From Chlamydiales bacterium (GTDB lineage: Bacteria > Chlamydiota > Chlamydiia > Chlamydiales > Criblamydiaceae), in NCBI GenBank assembly GCA_024233575.1, contig JACKPN010000008.1:1-64000 (forward strand): a stretch of DNA of 64,000 nt, in the 5' to 3' direction. Of this stretch, positions 52,988 to 62,319 are shown piece by piece. Position 1 is the stretch's first letter; each line of letters begins with the position of its first letter. Under the pieces are notes generated by a model. The model ran no database searches. It was not told the DNA's origin and saw only the letters and a list, made by a program, of their open reading frames with translations. The position numbers were made by a program, and so were the translations under genes.

Positions 52988-53782
52988 ATGACAACGCTGC
53001 TTTCCCAACTGGTCGAAGTTCTTGGTGACTACATACTTCTGATCTGGCATGTGATCACGGTCTCACTCCGCCGCCCTCCGCACTGGGCTCTGGTAAGGGA
53101 TCAGCTCCACGAGATCGGCGTTATGTCCTTGCCTGTTGTTGCCATCACGGGATTCTCCACAGGAATGGTTCTCGCTGCACAGTCGTTCTTCCAACTTTCA
53201 GACAAAGGCCTTGCCAGCGCGACGGGATTGATGGTCACCAAAGCGATGATGGTGGAACTGGGCCCTGTACTGACGGCGTTCATGGTAACGGGACGTGTCG
53301 GCGCGGCGATGTGCGCCGAGTTAGGCACTATGCGTGTTACCGAACAGATCGACGCGATGCGCTCGATGTCGGTCGACCCGCTGCGCTACCTTGTCGCCCC
53401 GCGATTTGTTGCGGGCATCTCGATGCTGCCGCTATTAACGGTGTTCAGCTGCGTCATGGGGATCTTCGGCGGATATATCATCGCGGTCTACTACTATAAC
53501 ATGCCTCCTACCTCATACTTAGACCCACTGCCAATCCATGTGACTAACTTCGACCTGTTTAGCGGCCTTGTCAAGGCGTTTGTCTTCGGCGTGATCATTG
53601 TAACGATCTCCTGCTACCGCGGCATGACAACGCATGGCGGTGCTGCCGGCGTGGGCCGCGCAACGACGAATAGCGTGGTAATCTGCTACTCAGTCATCCT
53701 GATCGGCAACTTCTTCCTGACTTTGGGCCTGAACAGCTCATCGTCATTTATCTCTGGATTCCTAGATCGGTGGTTCGGCTAA
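52988..53782 (+). CDS. mlaE: MlaE-like lipid ABC transporter permease
   Basis: The 264-residue protein is the membrane subunit of an MCE-type phospholipid transporter. Family motifs include VVAITGFSTGMVLAAQSFFQ near 36-55, LGPVLTAFMVTGRVGAAMCA near 92-111 and ELGTMRVTEQIDAM. Five membrane helices are predicted. It heads an operon with the ATPase (overlap TAATG) and the MCE protein. Such systems move phospholipids between membranes to keep outer-membrane asymmetry. Confidence 0.93.
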   Translation: MTTLLSQLVEVLGDYILLIWHVITVSLRRPPHWALVRDQLHEIGVMSLPVVAITGFSTGMVLAAQSFFQLSDKGLASATGLMVTKAMMVELGPVLTAFMVTGRVGAAMCAELGTMRVTEQIDAMRSMSVDPLRYLVAPRFVAGISMLPLLTVFSCVMGIFGGYIIAVYYYNMPPTSYLDPLPIHVTNFDLFSGLVKAFVFGVIIVTISCYRGMTTHGGAAGVGRATTNSVVICYSVILIGNFFLTLGLNSSSSFISGFLDRWFG

Positions 53783-54564
53783 TGACAACGATGATCAAAG
53801 TACGCAATCTCTATAAAAGCTACGGCAATCTCAAAGTATTGAGCGGGTTGAACCTTGACGTTCTCGAGGGTGAGACCGTTGTTATTTTGGGGCGTTCGGG
53901 AGTCGGTAAAAGCGTTCTGTTACGCCAGATCATCGGCATTGAAAGACCCGATAAGGGCGAGGTGTTTATCGAAGGGCAAGATATCCTTAGAGGCAGTGAA
54001 AAAGAAAGACGGCGGGTGATCAAAAAGATGGGGATGCTCTTCCAAGGGGCCGCGCTTTTCGACTCGCTAACACTCGGTGAAAATGTCGCTTTTTACCTGA
54101 GGCAGCATGAAAGCCATCTTTCTGAAGAGGAAATCAACCACCGCGTTGCCGAGGCATTATCAATGGTCGACATGGCTGGCACCGAAAGTAAAATGCCGTC
54201 AGACCTATCGGGAGGGATGCGGAAAAGAGGTGCTTTGGCACGGGTCATCGTCTACAGTCCCCGTATCGTCCTCTATGATGAACCGACCACCGGGCTGGAT
54301 CCGATCACGGCGATGCAGATCAACCACCTAATTATCGAAGCGCGTCGGAAACTTAACGCAACGTCAATCGTTGTGACGCATGACATCAAATCAGCAATGG
54401 AAGTGGGCGATAGGATCGCTTTTCACTACGATGGGCGGATTATTCATATTGCCCCCAAAGAAGAGTTTATGAATATTGACGATCCGCATATTCAAGCATT
54501 CTTCGAAAATGCCGCATTGACAGATGAGTATCTCCAAGATAAAAAGATGAAGAGGAGTGAATAA
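53782..54564 (+). CDS. mlaF: MlaF-like ABC transporter ATPase
   Basis: This is the ATP-binding subunit paired with the MlaE-like permease. It has Walker A GRSGVGKSVL, ABC signature LSGGMRKRGALAR (the MRKR form is typical of Mla) and Walker B IVLYDEPTTGLD. The 260-residue length assumes the ATG at 53782, whose A is the last base of the mlaE stop. A GTG at 53770 is possible but overlaps more. MlaD follows after three bases. Confidence 0.94.
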   Translation: MTTMIKVRNLYKSYGNLKVLSGLNLDVLEGETVVILGRSGVGKSVLLRQIIGIERPDKGEVFIEGQDILRGSEKERRRVIKKMGMLFQGAALFDSLTLGENVAFYLRQHESHLSEEEINHRVAEALSMVDMAGTESKMPSDLSGGMRKRGALARVIVYSPRIVLYDEPTTGLDPITAMQINHLIIEARRKLNATSIVVTHDIKSAMEVGDRIAFHYDGRIIHIAPKEEFMNIDDPHIQAFFENAALTDEYLQDKKMKRSE

Positions 54565-54567
54565 CGT

Positions 54568-55689
54568 ATGATAGACCGAGGCAAAAACCTAATGATCGGC
54601 ATCTTTGTGATCGCCGCGGTTACAATCGTGATCTTTATCTTATTATTTCTCCACCCCACTGTCGGCGATGACGGCAAAATTCTTCGCGTACGTTTTGCCA
54701 ATATCGATAAGGTAAATATCGGCACCCGTGTTACTTTCGGAGGAAAACCTGTAGGTGAGGTTGTCAATATCGAAGAGGTCATCGAAGAGCCTAACCCGCG
54801 CTTACCCCACAAGGGACAAGTCTATGTGTACCAACTGGATCTGCAAGTTGATTCAAGCGTCGATGTCTACAATTCAGATGATGTCTCGCTGCGCACCTCA
54901 GGCCTTCTCGGTGAAAAATCTGTGAACATCACTCCCCTACCTCCTAAGGCAGGGGTCAAGCTGCGTCTTGTCAACGACGAGATCATCTACGCTGACGAAT
55001 CGGGATCGGTTGAAGAAACGTTCAAAGAGTTTAAAGAACTGTCTGATAAATTTGAAGAAGCTCTCGACATCCTGATTGATGCGCTCCATCAAGCTAAAGA
55101 AGAGAATCTTGTAGGCAAAATCGCCAGCACTTTTGCCAACTTAAGTGAAATTACAGAAGCGATCAACAAGCCTGAAGAGCTAGGACAAATCGTGGATAAT
55201 GCTCGCGACATCACCAAAAGCGGTAAAACAGTATTGGCGCAAGTTGAAGAAGGTAAAGGGACTATAGGCAAGCTCGTGATGAGCGATGATCTCTATCTTC
55301 GGCTGACTTCGATCTTCAACAAGGGCGAAACCGTCATGAACGATATCAACCATTACGGTGTCCTATTTCATTTAGACAAAAACTGGCAACGATTGAGGGC
55401 CAGAAGGTTAAACCTCTTAGCAAAACTGCGTACTCCTCAGGAATTCCGTAATTACTTTAACGACGAAATGGATCAAATCGCCACTTCCCTTTCTCGTGTA
55501 GGTATGATATTAGGTAAAGATGAGTGCCAAAGTGGCTGCAGCATCATTTACAACTGCGAGTTCAGCAAAGCTTTTGCTGAACTGCTGCGACGCGTGGAAG
55601 GCGTAGAAGAGTCCCTGAAAATGTATAATACGCAGTTGAACGATTGCAAAGTCAGAGAAACTGAGTTTTGCGACCCTCTCTGCGAATAG
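54568..55689 (+). CDS. mlaD: MlaD-like MCE-domain protein
   Basis: The 373-residue protein has one N-terminal membrane anchor (IGIFVIAAVTIVIFILLFL) and an MCE domain at about 35-130 (FANIDKVNIGTRVTFGGKPV). The rest is a mostly helical C-terminal region with several late cysteines. MCE proteins bind lipids and form the substrate channel. It is larger than E. coli MlaD because of the extra helical part. No mlaB or mlaC is seen next to it. Confidence 0.9.
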   Translation: MIDRGKNLMIGIFVIAAVTIVIFILLFLHPTVGDDGKILRVRFANIDKVNIGTRVTFGGKPVGEVVNIEEVIEEPNPRLPHKGQVYVYQLDLQVDSSVDVYNSDDVSLRTSGLLGEKSVNITPLPPKAGVKLRLVNDEIIYADESGSVEETFKEFKELSDKFEEALDILIDALHQAKEENLVGKIASTFANLSEITEAINKPEELGQIVDNARDITKSGKTVLAQVEEGKGTIGKLVMSDDLYLRLTSIFNKGETVMNDINHYGVLFHLDKNWQRLRARRLNLLAKLRTPQEFRNYFNDEMDQIATSLSRVGMILGKDECQSGCSIIYNCEFSKAFAELLRRVEGVEESLKMYNTQLNDCKVRETEFCDPLCE

Positions 55690-55699
55690 AAGGAAGCCG

Positions 55700-56269
55700 A
55701 TGGAAAACATCCCCTATGCACAACTTCAAAAGGGAACTTTCTTAATCGCAACCCCGGATATTGACAGTGGGATTTTCCATCGTGGGGTTGTCCTTCTCTG
55801 CGAACATAATCCTAATGGATCTTTCGGCATCGTCGTCAATAAGACTCTGTCGCTCGACCTTCCTGAAGAGATCATCAATGTCGAAAATCTAGCAAATCCC
55901 AATGTAAGCATCCGTGCCGGCGGTCCTGTTCAAACCAATCAGATGATGCTTCTTCACACGTCGAATAATATCCCTACGCAAACGTTGGAAGTGTGCGATG
56001 GAGTTTATCTAGGCGGAGATCTGCAATTTCTGCAAGAGTCGATCACTGACGCAAACGGTCCTGATATGCAGCTTTGTTTTGGCTATTCGGGTTGGGGAGC
56101 GGGTCAATTGGAGCGAGAGTTCCTCGACGGACATTGGTTTCTATATCCGGCCTCGGCAAAAATGCTATTCCAAATACCTCCGGAAAAATTATGGCAACAT
56201 CTACTTCTCCAGATGGGTGGTAAATACGCTTCCATTTCTATGATTCCTGAGGATCTTAGCTTAAATTGA
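55700..56269 (+). CDS. YqgE/AlgH family protein
   Basis: The 189-residue protein contains the family start LQKGTFLIATPDI, HRGVVLLCEHNPNGSFGIVV, AGGPVQTNQMMLLHT and FGYSGWGAGQLERE. YqgE (UPF0301) proteins have a known fold but no established function. It sits eleven bases after mlaD with its own ribosome site (AAGGAAG), so it is probably cotranscribed. Confidence 0.92.
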   Translation: MENIPYAQLQKGTFLIATPDIDSGIFHRGVVLLCEHNPNGSFGIVVNKTLSLDLPEEIINVENLANPNVSIRAGGPVQTNQMMLLHTSNNIPTQTLEVCDGVYLGGDLQFLQESITDANGPDMQLCFGYSGWGAGQLEREFLDGHWFLYPASAKMLFQIPPEKLWQHLLLQMGGKYASISMIPEDLSLN

Positions 56270-56293
56270 AAAGGCTGGCGGCGGATGCCGCCA
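56267..56293 (-). terminator. probable terminator of rplM-rpsI
   Basis: TGGCGGC and GCCGCCA (56276-56282, 56287-56293) form a seven-pair stem with a four-base loop. On the minus strand it is followed by a short, T-rich stretch. It lies directly after rpsI and also after the opposite YqgE gene, so it may act in both directions. Confidence 0.55.
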
Positions 56294-56298
56294 AACCA

Positions 56299-56697
56299 TT
56301 AACGTTTAGAGAACTGGTAGCTTCTGCGAGCTCCGCGAAGACCGTATTTCTTACGCTCTTTCTTACGAGAGTCGCGCGTCAGCATGCCTTCGTCTTTGAA
56401 ATCATGACGTAGATCTTCGTTTAACTTAACGAGTGCGCGGGCGATGCCCAGGCGTACTGCGCCGGCTTGCCCCTCAGGACCGCCGCCTTTAACGCGAATC
56501 ACGATGTCATGAGAACGGATGCCGTCAATTTTAGCAAACGGCTCCATAATAAAATGTCTTTGAATTTCTTGAGGAAAATACTCTTCAAAGGTTCGGTCAT
56601 TGATGGTGACCTTTCCCTCGCCTGCTCTGATGCGAACTGAGGCGACTGCGGTTTTACGTCTTCCGGTTCCGATATGTTCTTCCAAGGGACTCTCCAA
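56299..56697 (-). CDS. rpsI: 30S ribosomal protein S9
   Basis: The 132-residue protein has the S9 motifs GTGRRKTAVASVRI, TINDRTFEEYFP, KGGGPEGQAGAVRLGIARAL and the C-terminal arm ARRSYQFSKR that reaches the decoding site. It lies four bases after rplM, the universal order. Confidence 0.97.
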   Translation of the reverse strand: MESPLEEHIGTGRRKTAVASVRIRAGEGKVTINDRTFEEYFPQEIQRHFIMEPFAKIDGIRSHDIVIRVKGGGPEGQAGAVRLGIARALVKLNEDLRHDFKDEGMLTRDSRKKERKKYGLRGARRSYQFSKR

Positions 56698-56701
56698 AAA
56701 A

Positions 56702-57154
56702 TTAAATATTTACTTTAACGGGTTGCTGAGCTGCCATATTATGCTCTTCGCCAGCAAAAATGCGCAGACGCTTTAGCTGTGCTTTGCCAAGGCGTGTCTT
56801 AGGCATCATTCCTTTTACGGCGTGCTCAAGGATGTACTCCGGTTTCTTTTTCATCATGGTGCGGTATGGGATCTCACGCATGCTGCCGACAAATCCGCTA
56901 TGCTTGCGATAGATCTTTTGTGCTTCTTTATTGCCGCTTACTTCCACCTTGTCGGCGTTGATGATGATCACGCCATCTCCGCTATCGGTGTCTGGAGTGA
57001 AAGTAGGCTTATGTTTGCCTCGCAGGATTTTAGCGATCTCAGAAGCCAGGCGGCCAACGGTCTTGCCGCTTGCGTCCAAAAGGATCCAGCTATCTTTGCT
57101 CTTCGCTTTGTTAAACCTGAAGGATTGTTGAAATTTCGCTTTCTCTTGCATCAT
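56702..57154 (-). CDS. rplM: 50S ribosomal protein L13
   Basis: The 150-residue protein has WILLDASGKTVGRLASEIAK, GDGVIIINADKVEVSGNK, YRKHSGFVGSM and AVKGMMPKTRLGKAQLKRL, all L13 motifs. Two adjacent ATG codons (57154, 57151) could start it; AAGGT spacing favours 57154. Confidence 0.97.
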   Translation of the reverse strand: MMQEKAKFQQSFRFNKAKSKDSWILLDASGKTVGRLASEIAKILRGKHKPTFTPDTDSGDGVIIINADKVEVSGNKEAQKIYRKHSGFVGSMREIPYRTMMKKKPEYILEHAVKGMMPKTRLGKAQLKRLRIFAGEEHNMAAQQPVKVNI

Positions 57155-57421
57155 TGTGAGACCTTAATTTTGCTCTTAATATCCATAATAAGCCACTATC
57201 ATACCTTTTTTAGACCATTTTTGCCAATACTTTTATAGCTTAATCCGATACCTGCCAACCGAAATGAACAAAAACAACAGCTTCACGGATGTATAATAAA
57301 TTATTTAATCGTCACATTTTCTAGAGAACCTAAACCTTAGAAAGGGTAATTATTCACCATACCCCTTGAAAATTGCTGTTCATATCGTCTACAATCGTTC
57401 TTTTTTTAGCGGAGAATCACC
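57155..57421. other. divergent intergenic region, rplM to miaB
   Basis: These 267 bases should carry the promoters of rplM-rpsI and miaB. The region is moderately AT-rich. I saw no tRNA or other structured element in it. Confidence 0.5.
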
Positions 57422-58744
57422 ATGAAAAAACCAAAAACGTTTTACGTAAAGACATACGGCTGCCAAATGAACGAGCTCGATTCAGAAGTGATGGTAGGCA
57501 TGCTGGAGCAAAGAGGCATGAACCGGGTTGCCGAAGAGACCGATGCCGATCTTCTTATTTTCAATACTTGCTCCGTGCGCGACTTGGCAGAGCGTAAAGC
57601 TATGGGTAAAATCGGAAGGCTGGGTCGTTCTCCTAAGAAAAAGCACATCATCGGCGTTACCGGGTGCATGGCCAATGCAAAAAAGGAAAGTTTATTCAAA
57701 AAGCTGCCGAATGTTGACTTTGTTCTAGGCACCAACAATATTCAGGATCTTAACCATGTCCTTGATGACGTTCTCGCAACAGGAAAAACAGCGCTCCGCG
57801 TCGACCAGAAGTTCGAGCACGAAATCGATTATCTTAGTGCGACGCGCGAAGACAAAGTCAAAGCGCACATTTCGATCATTCGAGGCTGCGACAAGTTCTG
57901 TACATACTGCGTTGTTCCTTATACCCGCGGTCCAGAAGTATCCCGTTCTCCGGAGGATATCGTCGAAGAGGTTCAGCGTCTTGCCGATAATGGATATCGT
58001 GAAATCACCGTCCTTGGTCAGAATGTCAATAGCTATGGCAAAGACAAGCCCGAATGGAACTGCCTATTCCACGATCTACTTTATCGTTTGGACAAGATTT
58101 CCGGCATCGACCGCATCCGCTTCATGACAAGCCATCCGATCGATATCTCTCGCGAGCTCATGGAAGCTGTCCGCGATTTGCCATCGCTTTGCGAATTTGT
58201 CCACTTTCCAGTGCAGGCAGGCTCTAGCCGTATACTGCGCAAGATGCACAGAATCTACACTCTTGAGCAGTATATGGAAAAAGTGCATATGTTCCGAGAG
58301 ATTGTTCCCAATGTCGCTTTGGGAACGGATATTATCGTCGGCTTTCCTACTGAGACTGAGGAAGAGTTTCAGATGACCTACGATGTCCTAAAAGAAATTG
58401 AATACTCTGTCGCTTTCCTTTTTGCATATAGTCCAAGAAAAGGCACGCCAGCAATGCGCTGGAAAGATGATATCGCCCACGAGGTTAAGCAGGAACGTTT
58501 ACATCGTCTTATGGAACTTCAGGAAGGAATTTATCAAAAGCAGCGCCAGGCAATGATTGGCAGCGAAGTCGAGGTGTTAGTCGAGAAAGTCAGCATCAAA
58601 AATGACAAGATGTTAAAAGGACGCTCTCCCTGCTGGAAGAACGTCCTATTTGAAGGCGACCCTTCGCTGATTGGAACCCTTCAAAGGATCAAAGTTCACA
58701 GCTTCACCAATCAGTCGCTGATTGGCACAATCTGTCCTAGTTAG
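57422..58744 (+). CDS. miaB: tRNA-i6A37 methylthiotransferase MiaB
   Basis: This radical-SAM enzyme adds a methylthio group to i6A37 in tRNA. The 440-residue protein has the N-terminal iron-sulfur domain (YVKTYGCQMNELDSEVM, NTCSVRDLAE), the radical-SAM motif GCDKFCTYC near 157, and a C-terminal TRAM domain. A second, related enzyme (MtaB type) lies at 62.3 kb. The end overlaps sodC by eight bases, tail to tail. Confidence 0.95.
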   Translation: MKKPKTFYVKTYGCQMNELDSEVMVGMLEQRGMNRVAEETDADLLIFNTCSVRDLAERKAMGKIGRLGRSPKKKHIIGVTGCMANAKKESLFKKLPNVDFVLGTNNIQDLNHVLDDVLATGKTALRVDQKFEHEIDYLSATREDKVKAHISIIRGCDKFCTYCVVPYTRGPEVSRSPEDIVEEVQRLADNGYREITVLGQNVNSYGKDKPEWNCLFHDLLYRLDKISGIDRIRFMTSHPIDISRELMEAVRDLPSLCEFVHFPVQAGSSRILRKMHRIYTLEQYMEKVHMFREIVPNVALGTDIIVGFPTETEEEFQMTYDVLKEIEYSVAFLFAYSPRKGTPAMRWKDDIAHEVKQERLHRLMELQEGIYQKQRQAMIGSEVEVLVEKVSIKNDKMLKGRSPCWKNVLFEGDPSLIGTLQRIKVHSFTNQSLIGTICPS

Positions 58745-59273
58745 CGACGATCACACCGCAGGCGAGGCGCTTGCCTGCATTCCCTGTAGGCTGAGTAACA
58801 TAATCGTCGGCATCAGCATGGACAATCACTGATTTGCCGATGATCGAGTCTGGACCTGTTAAACTGATGACGGTGTCTACGCGTTCGTACTTTGCATTAC
58901 CGGTAGAGTCCGCAATGACATTGCCTAAGTCGCCAACATGCCGTACTGATGAGTCGGGGCCGCCATGCATTTCATCCGTAGGATTATAGTGACCTCCTGC
59001 CGACGACCCATCAGGCGCGGAACAGTCGCCGAATTCGTGAATATGAAATCCATGTTCTCCTGGCGTAAGACCTGAAATTTCTGCAATAATTTGAACGCCG
59101 TCTTCAAGCTGGGTAAAAGTCACCATTCCTTTGACTTCGTTTCCTTCAGTAGGGTTCAAGATCGCAACAGCAGTACGCGCGTCGGCTTTTGGGCTTTCTT
59201 CAGGTCCTGACCGACAGGATGAACAAGCCAAAGCAGCAGCAATTACCGGTAAAATAAAAAAATAGCGTAACAT
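58737..59273 (-). CDS. sodC: Cu/Zn superoxide dismutase, exported
   Basis: SodC converts superoxide to oxygen and peroxide in the envelope. The 178-residue protein has a signal sequence with cysteines at 17 and 20 (possible lipoprotein), then all metal ligands. The Cu ligands are H77, H79, H95 and H152; the Zn ligands are H95, H103, H112 and D115. C84 and C172 form the usual disulfide. It is a periplasmic defence against host oxidative burst. Confidence 0.92.
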   Translation of the reverse strand: MLRYFFILPVIAAALACSSCRSGPEESPKADARTAVAILNPTEGNEVKGMVTFTQLEDGVQIIAEISGLTPGEHGFHIHEFGDCSAPDGSSAGGHYNPTDEMHGGPDSSVRHVGDLGNVIADSTGNAKYERVDTVISLTGPDSIIGKSVIVHADADDYVTQPTGNAGKRLACGVIVAN

Positions 59274-59316
59274 ATGATTACCTCCTTAAAAGAGATTAAC
59301 CGAATGAAATAAATAT

Positions 59317-61323
59317 TTACAACATTTGCTCAAAATCCGGTTCGCTAAGAACTGTGACGCCGAGTTCTTCTGCTTTGGTCAGTTTGGAGCCTGCGGCATC
59401 ACCGGCAAGAAGGTAGTCGGTCTTTTTACTGACAGAACCGGATACTTTACCTCCTCTTTCCTTGATGAGAGACGCAGCAGCAGATCGCGTATATTGTTCA
59501 AGGGTGCCTGTAAGCACAAATGTTTTTCCATTGAAAGGGTGATCGGTAAATGTCGAGACCTGTACTGTCTGAGGCTCAACGCCGGCATTCAGCAATCGGC
59601 TGATCTGCTTAAGGTTATGTTCATCATGAAAAAACTCAACGACCGCTGTTGCGACCTTTTCGCCGATGCCTTCGATTGCGAGCAATTCATCATAATTTAG
59701 ATTTTTTAGCGCCTCAAGGGTACCGGCACGGTTAGCAAGAAGCTCTGCCGTGCCTGCACCGACATACTTGATTCCCAAAGCCATGATGAAGCGGTTTAAG
59801 GGAACGTCCTTGGATTTCTCGATACTGGTAAGAAGGTTTTTGACTGCTTTTTCTTTAAAACCTTCTAGTTGGAAAAGCTGATTGGGAGTGAGATGATAGA
59901 TATCTGCCGGTTCATCGATATAGCCGCTGTTCACCAACTGTTCGACAATCTTCTCTCCCAGACAGTCAATATCCATAGCCGCTTTGGCAACGAAATATGT
60001 CAAGCGGCGCAATTTCTGTGCAGGACACCCTCCGATGTTGGGGCATCGAACGGCAACCTCCCCGGGTATCCGTTCGACTTCGCTATTGCAAGCAGGGCAA
60101 CGGTCCGGCATCGTCCAGGGTTTTGTATGCGAGGGTCTCTTCTCGTTAACGACAGAAACGACTTTAGGGATGACATCACCACCCTTTTCGATAATGACGG
60201 TATCATGGATGCGGATATCCTTACGTGCGATCTCATCTTCGTTATGAAGGGTTGCGCGGGAGATGGTGCTTCCGGCAAGGAATACAGGGGCTAGTTCTGC
60301 AACAGGCGTGAGAATACCGGTCCTGCCGACTTGGACGGTAATCGCATTAATCACCGTTTCCGCTTGCTCAGCGGCGAATTTATAAGCAACAGCCCAACGC
60401 GGATTTTTTCCTGTCGTTCCTAGTTTGTGATGTTCTTTTAGGTCGTCTAGTTTAATAACGATCCCGTCAATATCGTAAGGAAGGCGTGGGCGTTCCTTAT
60501 ATACCCGCTCTGCGAACTCCCAAATCTCATCGGCACTGCGGCATTTTGCATGCAGTTCAAGTGTTGGCAATCCTAACTCACGCAAGTAATCGTGCACAGC
60601 ATACTGTGAGCCCACTTGGGAGATTCGATCTTCGTCCGCGATACCATAAAAGACAACATTCAATTCCCGTTCACTGACCTCTTTGGGGTTTAACAGCTTA
60701 AGTGATCCTGCTGCAGCGTTGCGCGGGTTTGCCCACAGAGGCAGACCGCGTTTTTCTCTTTCGCGATTCTGCGTGTTGAATGTCTCATGAGTCATATATA
60801 CCTCTCCCCTCACTTCAAAGCGCTTGGGAAGATTTGTGCCATAGAGCTGCAGCGGCAGGGACTGGATCGTTCTGACGTTATTGGTGATATCGTCACCCTG
60901 CTTACCGTCGCCCCGCGTGACTGCGCAGGCATAGATTCCGTTTTCGTATATGACTGTAACAGCGATGCCATCCATTTTTAGTTCGCAGGAAAATGCAGAG
61001 CGTTGATGTCCTGTCAATTTATGGATGCGGGCAATGAAACTATCGACTTCTTCTTTGCTATAGGTGTTGGCAAGGGAGAGCATCGGAATGCGGTGCTTCA
61101 CCGTTTTAAATCCCTCTGTCAGCGATTCGTTCACCCGCTGGGTTGGCGAAGCAGGGGTGATCCATTCCGGATGTTCAGTTTCAATAGCTTCGACCTGTTT
61201 CAAGAGACGGTCAAACTGTTCGTCGGAGATGATCGGATTATGTTCGGCGTAGTACAGGCGGTTATGATGCCAGACTTCTTTGCAGAGTTGATCGTATTCT
61301 TCGCGGGTAACTGTTTTGGGCAT
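59317..61323 (-). CDS. ligA: NAD-dependent DNA ligase
   Basis: The 668-residue enzyme seals nicks in DNA using NAD+. It has the AMP-binding lysine K116 in ELKMDGIAV, the OB-fold (GRTGILTPVAELAPV), a zinc finger (CPACNSEVER, CPNIGGCPAQ), helix-hairpin-helix repeats and a C-terminal BRCT domain (FNGKTFVLTGTLEQYTR). It is full length. It is followed on the other side by the hypothetical gene at 61.3 kb. Confidence 0.97.
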   Translation of the reverse strand: MPKTVTREEYDQLCKEVWHHNRLYYAEHNPIISDEQFDRLLKQVEAIETEHPEWITPASPTQRVNESLTEGFKTVKHRIPMLSLANTYSKEEVDSFIARIHKLTGHQRSAFSCELKMDGIAVTVIYENGIYACAVTRGDGKQGDDITNNVRTIQSLPLQLYGTNLPKRFEVRGEVYMTHETFNTQNREREKRGLPLWANPRNAAAGSLKLLNPKEVSERELNVVFYGIADEDRISQVGSQYAVHDYLRELGLPTLELHAKCRSADEIWEFAERVYKERPRLPYDIDGIVIKLDDLKEHHKLGTTGKNPRWAVAYKFAAEQAETVINAITVQVGRTGILTPVAELAPVFLAGSTISRATLHNEDEIARKDIRIHDTVIIEKGGDVIPKVVSVVNEKRPSHTKPWTMPDRCPACNSEVERIPGEVAVRCPNIGGCPAQKLRRLTYFVAKAAMDIDCLGEKIVEQLVNSGYIDEPADIYHLTPNQLFQLEGFKEKAVKNLLTSIEKSKDVPLNRFIMALGIKYVGAGTAELLANRAGTLEALKNLNYDELLAIEGIGEKVATAVVEFFHDEHNLKQISRLLNAGVEPQTVQVSTFTDHPFNGKTFVLTGTLEQYTRSAAASLIKERGGKVSGSVSKKTDYLLAGDAAGSKLTKAEELGVTVLSEPDFEQML

Positions 61324-61332
61324 GTAGAGATC

Positions 61333-62319
61333 CTACTTCTGAAATCGGTCGAAGTATAGCGTGCCGCCGGCTGTCAACTCAAGAGGATCGTCAATTTTTT
61401 TCCAAATTCTTTTCTGAAGACGGTATGATTTTACTTCCTTGGGCAGGCATAGGGTGATTTTCTTTGTTGCATCAGGAGTGATCATCATGCGGCGGAGCGC
61501 TTTTTTCGACCATTCGAGAGACACTTTTCCAAGCCCCTGTATGTGGAGGTCTACAAGCCTTCCGCAATGGAACTCCGGAGGCAGGACGGGCAAGATTTCC
61601 AATCTTTCATGATCGAAGCGGATAAAAAGCCTTTCGATTATCTGTGCTCCTTGCGCAACAATGGCAAGAGGTTCTTTTGCCGGAGGTAGGTGAAAGCCAT
61701 GGTAATCATCATCGAATGCTCTTGGGGAAAATGCCGGTGCAATCCCTGATAGATAAAGCTGATTGAATGCGCTAACAACCTCTAACGGTCCAGCTTGGGC
61801 GCATTGTTGTAGAAGAGTACCTTCTGCAGATGTTTCGATACCACTGTAGTAGCTGCCGTACAAATACCAATATGGCAGGATTTCACTCATATCTTTTCGG
61901 CATCGGATCTGATCCCATTCCTGCGCTTTGTTACAGCCTAGAGAAAGAAGAGGCAGCGGCTTTGTAGGAGGCATCTGATCGCCATAGGCATATCCTCCGT
62001 CCACCACGGTCAGAGCATCGCCAAGATATTTCCAGTTACCTTTATCTATACGGATAAGAAACCCCTTACCCAGCAATATCTGAAGGTAATAGCAGCTGCT
62101 GAATATGGTAATCTTTCCGCTATGCAGGTCTGTTTGCACTGTAAAGCGCTCGATTTGACTAACAGGTTCATGACTTAGGTGTCCCAAGTCCGTTCCGTCA
62201 ATATGACGAATCTCTATACGTGTAGGGAAAACTTTAAAAACATAGGGTGTTCCGGGAAGAAGATGAGAATATCCAGGGGTGTGGGTAAATGGGCGATAGC
62301 GCTGTCTTACTGTTATCAT
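61333..62319 (-). CDS. conserved hypothetical protein with possible GH95-like C-terminal domain
   Basis: I do not recognise the whole 328-residue protein. The last third reads LEILPVLPPEFHCGRLVDLH, then GLGKVSLEWSKKALRRMMIT and ITLCLPKEVKSYRL. This is the pattern of the C-terminal beta domain found after the barrel in glycoside hydrolase families 95 and 65 (LPALP-x-W-x-G, then beta strands with W-x-x-x-x-L). The catalytic barrel itself is not present, so it would not act as a normal glycosidase. It overlaps mtaB by four bases (ATGA). Confidence 0.6.
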   Translation of the reverse strand: MITVRQRYRPFTHTPGYSHLLPGTPYVFKVFPTRIEIRHIDGTDLGHLSHEPVSQIERFTVQTDLHSGKITIFSSCYYLQILLGKGFLIRIDKGNWKYLGDALTVVDGGYAYGDQMPPTKPLPLLSLGCNKAQEWDQIRCRKDMSEILPYWYLYGSYYSGIETSAEGTLLQQCAQAGPLEVVSAFNQLYLSGIAPAFSPRAFDDDYHGFHLPPAKEPLAIVAQGAQIIERLFIRFDHERLEILPVLPPEFHCGRLVDLHIQGLGKVSLEWSKKALRRMMITPDATKKITLCLPKEVKSYRLQKRIWKKIDDPLELTAGGTLYFDRFQK

